64,000 nucleotides of DNA, from positions 1-64,000 of the forward strand of contig CALVDO010000002.1 of NCBI GenBank assembly GCA_944326355.1, in the 5' to 3' direction. The translations under genes were made by a program, and so were the position numbers. Below, in pieces: positions 15,921 through 24,331 of this stretch; the first letter of the stretch is position 1, and each line of letters begins with the position of its first letter. This DNA comes from an uncultured Bacteroidales bacterium (GTDB taxonomy: Bacteria > Bacteroidota > Bacteroidia > Bacteroidales > UBA932). Under the pieces are notes generated by a model. That model had not been told where the DNA came from and ran no database searches. It worked only from the letters and a program-made list of their open reading frames with translations.

Positions 15921-16829
15921 TTATGATGAGTATCTTACTATCCGAGATCGCCCGCTCAGATCAGGAATGACGTCAACATGGCGAAAGCCGGCGGACAAAA
16001 AGATTCCGGACACGCCGTCTCCGAAAGCCTCGTTGATCTCGGTAAATCCGACGCCTTCCTCAGAGAGCAGTCTTGCCGACCATTCCGCGACAGCTCTATA
16101 ATACAGGAGGGGATCATCGTCTGGGACGAAGAGGGCGAGATGCGGCTCGTAATCAAGGACATTTCCCGACATGAGCCGCTTCTCCGACTCCGTGACATAC
16201 GGAGGGTTGCTCGTAATCAGATCGACCGAATTCCCGGCCACGCCGTCAAGAGCGGCTGTTTCGAGGACATCGCGGAGGACGAATTGCGGAGGCCGGACGC
16301 CGCGCTCCTTCACCAGATTTGAAAACGGCTGTGTCCTTGCCACTTCCAGAGCCTTCTCAGAGATGTCGACGCCCGTGACTTCCGCCATCGGGACAGTGAG
16401 GGCGAGCGACCACGCGATGCAGCCCGAGCCGGTACACAGGTCTATAATGCGGACAGGACGGGCGAATTTTCCGGAGGAACTTCTCATCCGGCTCAGCCTC
16501 GAGGCGAACTCACCGGCATGACGACACAGAAGCTCCGTCTCCTGCCTCGGGATGAGCACGTCCGGAGTGACACGGAAATCGAAACCGCAGAACTCCGCAT
16601 GGCCAGTGACATACTGTACGGGCTCTCCCGATTTGAGCCGGGCAAGCATCTCTTCAAGTTCGGGAAGCCGACGCGGATCTATCTCACGCGCAGGCTCGAC
16701 AATATGTGTATAGCTTTCCGTTCCGAGCACGTCCGAACACAGGCGGGATACGACGGCCCGCGCCTCATTCCGCGCATACAGAGCCTCCAGCGCACTGACA
16801 GCGCCGGAAATAAAATCCTTCAGCAGCAT
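15921..16829 (-). CDS. prmC: peptide chain release factor glutamine methyltransferase
   Basis: PrmC (HemK) methylates the Gln of the GGQ motif in release factors RF1 and RF2, using S-adenosylmethionine. The 302-residue product has the N-terminal helical RF-binding domain (with EPVQYVTGHAEFCG), the AdoMet motif I (DLCTGSGCIAWSLA, about residues 130-143), and the catalytic NPPY at residues 208-211 (TSNPPYVTESEK). The C-terminus (INEAFGDGVSGIFLSAGF) fits the family. It is the last gene of the minus-strand series mrcA, ddl, prmC; the gap to ddl is 50 bp. Identification is firm. Confidence 0.93.
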   Translation of the reverse strand: MLLKDFISGAVSALEALYARNEARAVVSRLCSDVLGTESYTHIVEPAREIDPRRLPELEEMLARLKSGEPVQYVTGHAEFCGFDFRVTPDVLIPRQETELLCRHAGEFASRLSRMRSSSGKFARPVRIIDLCTGSGCIAWSLALTVPMAEVTGVDISEKALEVARTQPFSNLVKERGVRPPQFVLRDVLETAALDGVAGNSVDLITSNPPYVTESEKRLMSGNVLDYEPHLALFVPDDDPLLYYRAVAEWSARLLSEEGVGFTEINEAFGDGVSGIFLSAGFRHVDVIPDLSGRSRIVRYSS

Positions 16830-16879
16830 ATTCCGATACTAATGACTGATCTTATGTCTAAAGAAGATGAGAGAGATTG

Positions 16880-17905
16880 TCAGCGTCCCGCATTCTCGAT
16901 GATTGAAGACAGAAACTCCGTCATGCCTATGCCGGCGGTCCTCACCATCTTCGGCACGAGAGATGCCGCCGTCATTCCCGGTATGGTGTTGACCTCAAGG
17001 AAATAGAGGCCGTCTTCGGCAAGAATGTAGTCCACCCTGACCACTCCGGAACATCCGAGCCTTTCATATATCTTTCGCGAAGCATCCTGAATCATGTCCG
17101 TAAGCTCCTGACCGAGCTCTGCAGGACAGATTTCACGGCTGAGGCCATTATATTTGGCATCGTAATCGAAGAATTCCCTGTCCGTCACGATCTCGATGAC
17201 CGGAAGGGCGACTGTCTCCCCGTCCCTTCTGTATGCCGCGCAGGTCACTTCGCGTCCCTGTATGAATTTTTCCGCGAGCACAGTCCTGCCCTCGGAAAAG
17301 GCGAGGGAAAGCGCGGCGTCCAAGCCTTCCGCAGACTTGACCTTCGTCACTCCGAAGCTGGAGCCGCCGTCGGTGGGCTTCACGAAAAAGGGCAGCCCGA
17401 GCTTCTCGACAACATTCCCGGCGAAGTCAGGCCCGAGGTCATCCCCCTTTCTGATGAAAATGTCGTCTGCGCACTTCACGCAATCCATGTCCCTAAGATA
17501 GTTCTTGCAGGAGAACTTGTCAAACGTCACGGCGGAGACGAAGGAACTGCAGCTGCTGAACGGTATGCCGAGCATCTCGAGATAGCCCTGCATAAGTCCG
17601 TTCTCTCCCGGATTGCCGTGCTGCATGATATAGGCGAAGTCCATCCGCACCTTCTCCCCCGCCACAGTCACGGAGAAATCGGTCTTGTCCACCTGAGGTC
17701 TCTCCCCCTCCGGGAATATGACTCTCATGGAATTGCGTCGGCGGCAGGCCACGAGTGACCAGTCACCGAAACGGGCGAAGATCTCATACACGCTGTATGC
17801 CTCACCGTCTATCCTTGACGCGACGAATTCGCCGCTCCGGCACGATACCTCCCATTCCGAGGAGTCACTGCCGTATATTACCGCAATATTGCCGTATTTT
17901 GCCAT
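16880..17905 (-). CDS. ddl: D-alanine--D-alanine ligase
   Basis: This ATP-grasp ligase makes D-Ala-D-Ala for peptidoglycan precursors in the cytoplasm. The 341-residue product shows the family landmarks: IAVIYGSDSSEWEVS at the N-terminus, the MQHGNPGENGLMQGYLEMLGIPF segment around residues 93-117, PFFVKPTDGGSSFGVTKV around residue 172, and the metal/ATP-binding end VVRVDYILAEDGLYFLEVNTIPGMT. All are complete, so it should be active. It lies between mrcA (PBP1A) and prmC on the same strand; a large inverted repeat (17946-17986) sits in the gap to mrcA, so transcription from mrcA may be interrupted or processed there. Confidence 0.94.
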   Translation of the reverse strand: MAKYGNIAVIYGSDSSEWEVSCRSGEFVASRIDGEAYSVYEIFARFGDWSLVACRRRNSMRVIFPEGERPQVDKTDFSVTVAGEKVRMDFAYIMQHGNPGENGLMQGYLEMLGIPFSSCSSFVSAVTFDKFSCKNYLRDMDCVKCADDIFIRKGDDLGPDFAGNVVEKLGLPFFVKPTDGGSSFGVTKVKSAEGLDAALSLAFSEGRTVLAEKFIQGREVTCAAYRRDGETVALPVIEIVTDREFFDYDAKYNGLSREICPAELGQELTDMIQDASRKIYERLGCSGVVRVDYILAEDGLYFLEVNTIPGMTAASLVPKMVRTAGIGMTEFLSSIIENAGR

Positions 17906-17945
17906 ATGTCTATAAGTTCGTTATCATTATCTATAAGTTTGCGCC

Positions 17946-17986
17946 GGCCTCGGATGACGGGACATGCAGTCCCGTCATCCGAGGCC
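17946..17986. repeat. perfect 18-bp inverted repeat between mrcA and ddl
   Basis: Left arm 17946-17963 and right arm 17969-17986 are perfect complements with a 5-nt loop, flanked on both sides by a GCGCCGG-like pentamer. A partial third copy of the arm follows (17990-18010). No T-run follows the hairpin on either strand, so it is not a typical terminator. It would form a very stable RNA hairpin in the mrcA-ddl transcript, or it may be a REP-like palindrome. Confidence 0.8.
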
Positions 17987-18006
17987 GCGCCGGGACTTCA
18001 GCCCCG

Positions 18007-20361
18007 TCACTCGAAGAAGAATGCCTCCGACTCCTCTTCGGCATGAGAGGAAGCCGTTTCCTCCGACTCGCAGTCAAGATCCAGATGCAGGCCCGCAGGC
18101 GCAGTGAACCTGTCGGCCTCCGATATGCCGAGAGTGCCGTCCTCTATCACCTTCTTCATCCAGATGCCCCATATCGGAAGAGCCATATTTGAGCCCTGTC
18201 CGTAGGTCATGGACTGGAAATGCACCTGTCTGTCCTCGGCCCCGACCCAGACACCTCCGGTAATCGTAGGCGTATAGCCGATGAACCATCCGTCCGCCTG
18301 GTCGTTGGTGGTGCCCGTCTTTCCCGCTATCTCTCCCTTGAGCCCGTATTTGTACCTGAGGCGCACCGCAGTTCCGTTGTTGACCACGCCCTGCATGAGG
18401 TTCGCCATGAGGAAGGCGGTGTTCTCGCTGATCGCCTCACGGCTGTGCGGAGTGAATTCGGCGAGCACATTGCCGCTGTTGTCCTCTATCCTCGTAACGA
18501 AGAGAGGGTCGACGTGCACCCCTCGAGACGGGAACACGTTGTAGGCGGCGACCATCTCATACAGCGACAGGTCGGCAGGGCCGACACAGAGGGAAGGCAC
18601 CTCCTCTATGTGGCTTCCGATCCCCATCTTCCGCATCATCTCCGCCATGGCATGAGGTCCGAACTGCTTCATCAGATATGCCGAGATGTTGTTGGAGCTC
18701 TTCATGAGCCCCCACTTCAGCGTCACGGTCTGCCCTATCCATTCATCCCTGTCCGTACTCTGAGGTGTCCAGGTGTCGTCCCCCACTATGAAAGTCTGAG
18801 GCACGTTGACGACCTTGTCGCATGGAGACATGCCCTCCTGCATCGCGAGAGTATAGAGGAACGGCTTGATGGTCGATCCGACCTGCCTCTTCCCCTGTCT
18901 CACGTTGTCATACTTGAAATATCTGTAGTTCGGACCTCCGACATAGGCCTTCACATGGCCCGTCACCGGCTCCATGACCATGAATGCGGCGCGCAGATGA
19001 GCCTTATAATATTTTATGGAGTCATCAGGGGTCATCAGGGTGTCTATGTACCCTTTTCCCTTCCAGGAGAACACCCGCATCTCTGTCCTGGTGGCAAAGC
19101 TCTTCTTTATCTCCGCCTCGGACGCTCCTCTCGCCTTCATCATCCGGTAACGGTCGCTCCAGCGGCGGGCCTGAGCCATCAGGCGGTCTCTCGTGGCCTT
19201 GTCTATGTCATTTGAGAACGGCTTGTTGACCTTCGACCTCTGGTCGATCCAGAACTTGTCCTGAAGATCCTGACCGAGATGCTCCGCGACGGCCTCCTCG
19301 GCATACTTCTGCATCTTCCAGTTGATGGTGGTGAATATTCTCAGCCCGTCCCTGTCAAGGCTGTATTTCGAGCCGTCAGGCTTCCTGTTCTTGTTGAGCC
19401 AGCCATAGAGAGGATCATCAGCCCACTGGAGGGAATCCACCCTGTAGTCCTCATATATGCTGTACTTTGAGCGCACCGGCTCTGAAGCGTTCATGGTCCT
19501 GCGCAGCATGTCCCTGAAATACGGGGCGAGACCGGCGTTGTGATCGAGCATCTGATAGGAGAGGACTATCGGTATCTGCTGTATCGAATCGCGCTCGGCC
19601 TCCGTAAGATAGCCGGCCTTCTCCATCTGGCCTATCACGAAGTTCCTCCTCATCAGGGCCTTGTCCGGATTTATGACGGGATTGTATCTCGTCGGCTTGT
19701 TGACCATGCCCACAAGCATCGCACTCTCCTCCACCGTGAGGTCCGACGGATTCTTCCCGAAGAAGGTCATAGCCGCCGACTTCACTCCATAGGCGTTGCT
19801 GCCGAAGAAAATGGCGTTCATGTACATGTCCATGATCTCGTCCTTCGTGTAGTTCCTCTCCAGCTTGACGGCAGTTATCCACTCCTTGAGCTTTATCCAG
19901 ACCATCTTCACCTGAGACACGCCCGGAATCCGGCTGTACGTGTCGGAACGCGGATACAGGGTCTTGGCCAGCTGCTGAGTGATCGTGCTTCCTCCTCCCT
20001 GGCTGGAGTCGCTCAGCAGCAGAGTCTTGACAAGCACCCTCCCCAGACTTATGAAATCTATTCCGGAATGCTCATAGAAACGGGCGTCCTCAGTGGCCAC
20101 GGCCGCATGGACGAGATTCGGAGACAGATCATCATAGGCGACGTACGACCTGTTCTCTATGTGAAAGGTGGTGAGAATCTCACCGTCCTCGGCGATCACC
20201 TGAGTGGCGAGCTTGCTCTCCGGATTCTCGAGCTCCTCGAACGAAGGAATGTCCGCGAATGCCCACACCAGAAGGAGCATCACCACCAGAGCCGCTACGG
20301 GCAGAGTGACCAGAATCCAGAACCACCTGATTATCCGCTTTCTTGTCTTGTCAGTCATCAT
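18007..20361 (-). CDS. mrcA: bifunctional penicillin-binding protein 1A (glycosyltransferase/transpeptidase)
   Basis: This is a class A PBP that polymerises lipid II and cross-links the glycan strands, anchored in the inner membrane by one N-terminal helix (about residues 9-36). The glycosyltransferase (GT51) domain has EDARFYEHSGID with catalytic Glu91 and GGSTITQQLAKTL around residue 123. The transpeptidase domain carries the SXXK serine in GSTIKPF (Ser496, Lys499), the SXN motif SSNN (555-558), and KTGTT (681-685). All catalytic motifs are intact and the 784-residue length is normal. It leads the minus-strand series toward ddl and prmC. The -7 box at 20380-20387 gives a short leader. The symbol follows E. 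coli usage; the family could also be called ponA. Confidence 0.94.
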   Translation of the reverse strand: MMTDKTRKRIIRWFWILVTLPVAALVVMLLLVWAFADIPSFEELENPESKLATQVIAEDGEILTTFHIENRSYVAYDDLSPNLVHAAVATEDARFYEHSGIDFISLGRVLVKTLLLSDSSQGGGSTITQQLAKTLYPRSDTYSRIPGVSQVKMVWIKLKEWITAVKLERNYTKDEIMDMYMNAIFFGSNAYGVKSAAMTFFGKNPSDLTVEESAMLVGMVNKPTRYNPVINPDKALMRRNFVIGQMEKAGYLTEAERDSIQQIPIVLSYQMLDHNAGLAPYFRDMLRRTMNASEPVRSKYSIYEDYRVDSLQWADDPLYGWLNKNRKPDGSKYSLDRDGLRIFTTINWKMQKYAEEAVAEHLGQDLQDKFWIDQRSKVNKPFSNDIDKATRDRLMAQARRWSDRYRMMKARGASEAEIKKSFATRTEMRVFSWKGKGYIDTLMTPDDSIKYYKAHLRAAFMVMEPVTGHVKAYVGGPNYRYFKYDNVRQGKRQVGSTIKPFLYTLAMQEGMSPCDKVVNVPQTFIVGDDTWTPQSTDRDEWIGQTVTLKWGLMKSSNNISAYLMKQFGPHAMAEMMRKMGIGSHIEEVPSLCVGPADLSLYEMVAAYNVFPSRGVHVDPLFVTRIEDNSGNVLAEFTPHSREAISENTAFLMANLMQGVVNNGTAVRLRYKYGLKGEIAGKTGTTNDQADGWFIGYTPTITGGVWVGAEDRQVHFQSMTYGQGSNMALPIWGIWMKKVIEDGTLGISEADRFTAPAGLHLDLDCESEETASSHAEEESEAFFFE

Positions 20362-20379
20362 TCAACTCTTTTGAACCTG

Positions 20380-20387
20380 CAAAAATA
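20380..20387 (-). promoter_or_regulatory. -7 promoter box for mrcA
   Basis: The minus strand reads TATTTTTG, an exact TAnnTTTG match, 18 bp upstream of the mrcA start. It faces away from the topA promoter. Confidence 0.5.
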
Positions 20388-20458
20388 ACAATTTGTCCAG
20401 AATATCGAGAAAATTTGAGAGCAACTGGCGGACGCTCCGGGTCCGGATCGAAAAAAAT

Positions 20459-20490
20459 TTTGAAAATTGCCCCGTTTGTTCCTTACTTTG
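20459..20490 (+). promoter_or_regulatory. two-element promoter for topA
   Basis: TTTG at 20459-20462 and TTACTTTG at 20483-20490 are separated by 20 bp, matching the Bacteroidota -33/-7 arrangement with one deviation (T for A at the second position of the -7 box). It lies 28 bp upstream of the topA start and helps to decide that start. Confidence 0.6.
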
Positions 20491-20518
20491 CAGTCCGAAA
20501 AAGAATTGGAAGATAGAT

Positions 20519-22825
20519 ATGGAGGGAAATCTTGTCATTGTCGAGTCTCCGACAAAAGCCCAGACTATACAGAAATTTCTCGGAAAAGGCTTCACCGTGA
20601 AATCCAGCGAGGGACATATCCGCGACCTGAAGGACAACTCGCTGAGCATCGACGTGAAGGACGGCTTCAAACCGGAATACGTCATCCCGGACAAGAAGAA
20701 GAAGATAGTCTCCGACCTCAACAAGGCGGCGAAAGGAGTGGAGACGGTATGGCTCGCATCCGATGAGGACCGGGAGGGAGAGGCCATTTCCTGGCACCTT
20801 TTCGAGACGCTCGGACTCAAGAAGGAGAACACGAGGAGGATCGTCTTCCACGAGATAACCAGAGACGCCATTCTCAAGGCCATAGAGAATCCGAGGGACA
20901 TCGACATGAACCTCGTGAACGCCCAGCAGGCCAGAAGAGTGCTTGACAGGCTCGTAGGTTTCGAGCTTTCTCCGATACTGTGGAGAAAGATCCAGCCGAA
21001 GCTCTCGGCGGGAAGGGTGCAGTCGGTCGCTCTCCGCCTGATTGTCGACAGGGAGAGGGAAATCCTGGAGTTCAAGCGGGAAAAGTATTATAAGGTGGAG
21101 GCCCTGATGCACCCTGAGAACGCGGCAGAGCCGGTGGAGGTGAAGGCTGCGCTCGACAGGAGACTTCCCGACATCGCAGCTGCGGAGGACTTTCTGAAGA
21201 GATGCGAGGGAAAGACGTTCCGGATAACGGACATCGAAAAGAAGGAGGGCACGAGAACTCCGGCAGCCCCGTTCACGACGTCGTCTCTCCAGCAGGAGGC
21301 GGCACGAAGACTCAGACTGCCGATCAGCACTACGATGAGCATAGCCCAGAAGCTCTACGAGGCCGGGCACATCACCTATATGCGAACCGACTCGACCAAC
21401 CTGTCGTCTCTCGCCATAGCCGCATCGAAAGACTACATCTGCCGCAACTTCGGAGAGGAATATTCCAAGGTGAGACAGTACAAGACAAGGAGCAAGGGAG
21501 CGCAGGAGGCGCACGAGGCCATCAGACCTACATATATAGATAAGGAGACCATTCCGGGCACCGCGCAGGAAAAGCGCCTGTATGAGCTGATATGGAAAAG
21601 GACGGTGGCATCCCAGATGGCCGACGCCAGAATCCTCAGGACCACGATGAAGGCGGGAGCGGAAGGACTTGCGGAGACATTCTCGTCGCAGGCCGTGGAA
21701 ATACTCTTTGACGGCTTTCTCAAGCTGAACACGGATAATGGGGAAGACGGACAGGGAGGCGAAGACGAGGTTTTCATGCCCGAACTCAACATCGGCGACA
21801 TTCTGGATGCGAGACAGATAAGCGCAGAGTGCCGTTTTACGGCACCGCCGTCAAGATACTCGGAGCAGAGCCTCGTGGGCAAGCTTGAGGAACTCGGAAT
21901 CGGCAGGCCGTCGACCTACGCGCCCACCATCACCACCCTCAAGAAGAGTCGAGGCTACATAATAAGCGGGGACAAGGAGGGTGAGAAGATCGAGGTCGAG
22001 AACCTCGTCCTCCGGAACGGAGACATAAGCAGGGTCAGAAAGACAGAGACCGTAGGAGCGGAGAAGAACAGGCTTCTGCCTCAGGAAATCGGGATGATAG
22101 TGACGGACTACCTCGTCGAGCATTTCGGACGGATCCTCGACTACGGCTTCACGGCCGACGTCGAAAAGGAATTCGACCAGATAGCCGCCGGGGACATGGA
22201 GTGGAGAGACGTCATCTCCGCCTTCTATTCCCCTTTCCACAAAAGGGTGGAAGAGACGCTGAGCGACAATGTCTACAGCCATGTGAGCAGAGAGCTCGGG
22301 ACAGACCCTAAAGACGGGCTGCCGCTCATCGCGAAATACGGACAATACGGAGCATACGTCCAGAAGGGAGAGGGCGAGAACAGAGTGTTCGCGAGCCTCG
22401 CTCCGGGACAGCTCATCGAGAGCCTCACGCTCGAAGACGCTCTGAAGCTGTTTGAGCTGCCGAGAACGGTGGGAGAGCACAACGGCATCCCGGTGATATG
22501 CACGAAGGGAAGGTTCGGTCCATACATAAAATACGGAGACACCAACGTCTCGCTTCCGAGAGGGACTGATCCGCTCAGCATCGACCTCCGGAGCTGCATC
22601 GCCCTGATTGAACAGGCGGCGGACAAGGCGGCGAACAGAATCATAGCGGACTATGAGGCGAGCGGCATACAGGTCATCAACGGAAACTACGGGCCATACA
22701 TCAAATGCGACGGATCCAACTACAGGATACCGAAGGGGACGGACGCCTCCGCCCTCACTGAGGAAGAATGCCTGAACATAGTCAGGAACAGCGAGCCGAC
22801 AGGAAGGAAGAGACGCAGGAAATGA
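20519..22825 (+). CDS. topA: DNA topoisomerase I
   Basis: This type IA topoisomerase relaxes negatively supercoiled DNA. The 768-residue product begins with the TOPRIM domain (LVIVESPTKAQTIQKFLG), carries DEDREGEAISWHL with the metal-binding acidic residues, then EITRDAILKAIENPRDI and ARRVLDRLVGFELSPILW. The catalytic tyrosine is in GHITYMRTDSTNLS, and RPSTYAPTITTL follows. The C-terminal part has glycine-rich repeats of the type YGQYGAYVQKGEG and KGRFGPYIKYGDTNVSLPRG, in place of the zinc-ribbon cysteines of the E. coli protein. The frame is open upstream to 20393, but the promoter at 20459-20490 and the homologous N-terminus (MEGNLVIVES) fix the start at 20519. Confidence 0.96.
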   Translation: MEGNLVIVESPTKAQTIQKFLGKGFTVKSSEGHIRDLKDNSLSIDVKDGFKPEYVIPDKKKKIVSDLNKAAKGVETVWLASDEDREGEAISWHLFETLGLKKENTRRIVFHEITRDAILKAIENPRDIDMNLVNAQQARRVLDRLVGFELSPILWRKIQPKLSAGRVQSVALRLIVDREREILEFKREKYYKVEALMHPENAAEPVEVKAALDRRLPDIAAAEDFLKRCEGKTFRITDIEKKEGTRTPAAPFTTSSLQQEAARRLRLPISTTMSIAQKLYEAGHITYMRTDSTNLSSLAIAASKDYICRNFGEEYSKVRQYKTRSKGAQEAHEAIRPTYIDKETIPGTAQEKRLYELIWKRTVASQMADARILRTTMKAGAEGLAETFSSQAVEILFDGFLKLNTDNGEDGQGGEDEVFMPELNIGDILDARQISAECRFTAPPSRYSEQSLVGKLEELGIGRPSTYAPTITTLKKSRGYIISGDKEGEKIEVENLVLRNGDISRVRKTETVGAEKNRLLPQEIGMIVTDYLVEHFGRILDYGFTADVEKEFDQIAAGDMEWRDVISAFYSPFHKRVEETLSDNVYSHVSRELGTDPKDGLPLIAKYGQYGAYVQKGEGENRVFASLAPGQLIESLTLEDALKLFELPRTVGEHNGIPVICTKGRFGPYIKYGDTNVSLPRGTDPLSIDLRSCIALIEQAADKAANRIIADYEASGIQVINGNYGPYIKCDGSNYRIPKGTDASALTEEECLNIVRNSEPTGRKRRRK

Positions 22826-22876
22826 AAGCGTGAACATTGTTGCATATTAACATTTTTTCACAAGGCTGATTGTGAT

Positions 22877-22899
22877 TTTGAAATTTGTAATTAAATTCG
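22877..22899 (+). promoter_or_regulatory. candidate promoter for the Lrp-family gene
   Basis: TAAATTCG at 22892-22899 matches the -7 consensus at seven of eight positions. TTTG at 22877-22880 is closer than usual (11 bp); an alternative upstream element, TTGTG at 22870, gives 17 bp. It lies 31 bp upstream of the start. Confidence 0.35.
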
Positions 22900-22930
22900 T
22901 GCCGAAAAACATTTTTAAAGAGTCATTCAC

Positions 22931-23446
22931 ATGTCAACCTATCACATTGATCAGATCGATCAGAAGATTCTTTCCTTTCTTGTGAAGAACGCAAGAATGC
23001 CGTTCCTCGAGATCGCCAGAGAATGCGGAGTGTCAGGTGCAGCCATCCACCAGAGATACAAGAGGCTCGAGGCGAACGGAGTCATCACCGGCTCCAGACT
23101 CCTTGTGAAGCCGCAGGCTCTCGGGCTCGACGTGTGCGCCTTCGTGAGCGTATCCCTGTCTGAGGCAAACAAATATCCGGACGTGATTGACGCGCTCAAG
23201 AAAATCTCGGAAGTGGTCGAGTGCCATTTCGTGACAGGCAAATACCCGATCCTGCTGAAGATATACTGCTTCAATCACGATCACCTGATGGAAATTCTGG
23301 TGAATACGATCCAGAAGATTCCGTATGTGCAGGCGACTGAGACACAGATCTCGCTTGACCAGGCGATAGAGCGTCAGGTGTGGGTCAAGGAATATCAGAA
23401 CACGAGCTTCTCCGCAAGCACCAAGATGGAGCGCGGACAGAAATGA
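22931..23446 (+). CDS. Lrp/AsnC family transcriptional regulator
   Basis: This is a 171-residue Lrp/AsnC regulator with an N-terminal winged helix-turn-helix (IDQIDQKILSFLVKNARMPFLEIARECGVSGAAIHQRYKRLEANGVI, residues 6-53) and a C-terminal RAM/ligand-binding domain (VCAFVSVSLSEANKYPDVIDALKKISEVVECHFVTGKYPILLKIYC). Such proteins sense amino acids as octamers and bind DNA near target genes. Neither neighbour (topA upstream, ispD convergent) suggests a target. A small 8-bp inverted repeat (23450-23466) follows the gene, lying between it and ispD. Confidence 0.92.
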   Translation: MSTYHIDQIDQKILSFLVKNARMPFLEIARECGVSGAAIHQRYKRLEANGVITGSRLLVKPQALGLDVCAFVSVSLSEANKYPDVIDALKKISEVVECHFVTGKYPILLKIYCFNHDHLMEILVNTIQKIPYVQATETQISLDQAIERQVWVKEYQNTSFSASTKMERGQK

Positions 23447-23478
23447 TCCGGAGAGCCTCTCCGGCAGTCAGGACAGCG

Positions 23479-24186
23479 TCAATCTCCGATCACGGCTCTC
23501 GCGAGGGCCAGATCATCCGGAGTCGTTATCTTTATGTTGAGGCTCTCGCCTTCCGTAAATGACAGCGGTATGCCGTATCTTTCGGCGACGGAAGCATCAT
23601 CCGTGAAACTCATATCGTATGGTTGCCCGTAGGCTTTCTTTATGAGAGCCGAATGAAAGATCTGGGGGGTCTGCACCCTATACAGCAGACTTCTGTCCGG
23701 CTTTATCCCGTCAACTGGGACAAGCGAGTCGCCACCTCCGGGAACGGGCCTCTTCTCAAGGGCCCGGAGCGTGTCTACGCTCGGCACCACCGGGATCAGG
23801 GCAGGGACATTTTCAGCCAAATCGAACATTCTTTTTATCAGATCACCTGAAATGAGGGGTCTGACTCCGTCATGTATGGCCACCACGGCCCCATCCGGAA
23901 CTTTCGCCAGCCCGTTGCGCACTGAGTGGAAACGAGATATCCCTCCTTCGACGACAGACTGCGGGATCAGCACCTCATGCCTGAAACAGTATTCTTTCCA
24001 TGACTGCACATGCTCGCGGGGAAGGACGGTGACGACCCTTATACCCGGCACTGCCGCGACAAACTTCTCCATGGTGCGGAGGAGAATCGGCTTGCGTCCG
24101 ATCTCGAGAAACTGTTTCGGGACGGGCGTCCCCATACGGCTGCCGCTGCCGCCGGCGGTCAGCAGCAGATATTTTTTGCTTTCCAT
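23479..24186 (-). CDS. ispD: 2-C-methyl-D-erythritol 4-phosphate cytidylyltransferase
   Basis: IspD adds CMP from CTP to MEP, the third step of the non-mevalonate isoprenoid pathway. The 235-residue product has the nucleotide-binding N-terminus LLTAGGSGSRMGTPVPKQFLEIGRKPIL, with the glycine-rich loop and Lys, plus AIHDGVRPLIS, VPSVDTLRA and YRVQTPQIFHSALIKKAY, then TDDASVAERYG near the C-terminus. All active-site segments are present. It is a single gene on the minus strand, divergent from mreB and convergent with the Lrp gene. Confidence 0.94.
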   Translation of the reverse strand: MESKKYLLLTAGGSGSRMGTPVPKQFLEIGRKPILLRTMEKFVAAVPGIRVVTVLPREHVQSWKEYCFRHEVLIPQSVVEGGISRFHSVRNGLAKVPDGAVVAIHDGVRPLISGDLIKRMFDLAENVPALIPVVPSVDTLRALEKRPVPGGGDSLVPVDGIKPDRSLLYRVQTPQIFHSALIKKAYGQPYDMSFTDDASVAERYGIPLSFTEGESLNIKITTPDDLALARAVIGD

Positions 24187-24211
24187 ACGGATTTTTCATT
24201 TTCCATGCGCA

Positions 24212-24219
24212 CAAAGATA
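24212..24219 (-). promoter_or_regulatory. -7 promoter box for ispD
   Basis: The minus strand reads TATCTTTG, an exact TAnnTTTG match, 25 bp upstream of the ispD start. It is divergent from the mreB box at 24241-24248. Confidence 0.6.
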
Positions 24220-24240
24220 CGTTTATTGCAACTTTTTTAG

Positions 24241-24248
24241 TACTTTTG
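24241..24248 (+). promoter_or_regulatory. -7 promoter box for the mre operon
   Basis: TACTTTTG followed by C matches TAnnTTTG exactly, 83 bp upstream of mreB. It lies back-to-back with the ispD promoter, and no other strong box is seen before rodA, so it probably drives the five-gene operon. Confidence 0.6.
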
Positions 24249-24331
24249 CTGAGATTATTTTCATTGCGGAAATTTCCATTTCGGCAGAAGGAAGAAACAG
24301 GACAGGAACACAGAAAACACAGAAGAGGAAA

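Noticed and set aside
17946..17986. Inverted repeat as an intrinsic terminator of mrcA
   Set aside because: The stem is strong, but neither strand has a T-run after it.
18220..20388. Long plus-strand frames (331 and 282 residues) opposite the PBP1A gene
   Set aside because: They are antisense to a gene with all catalytic motifs; composition is typical of shadow frames.
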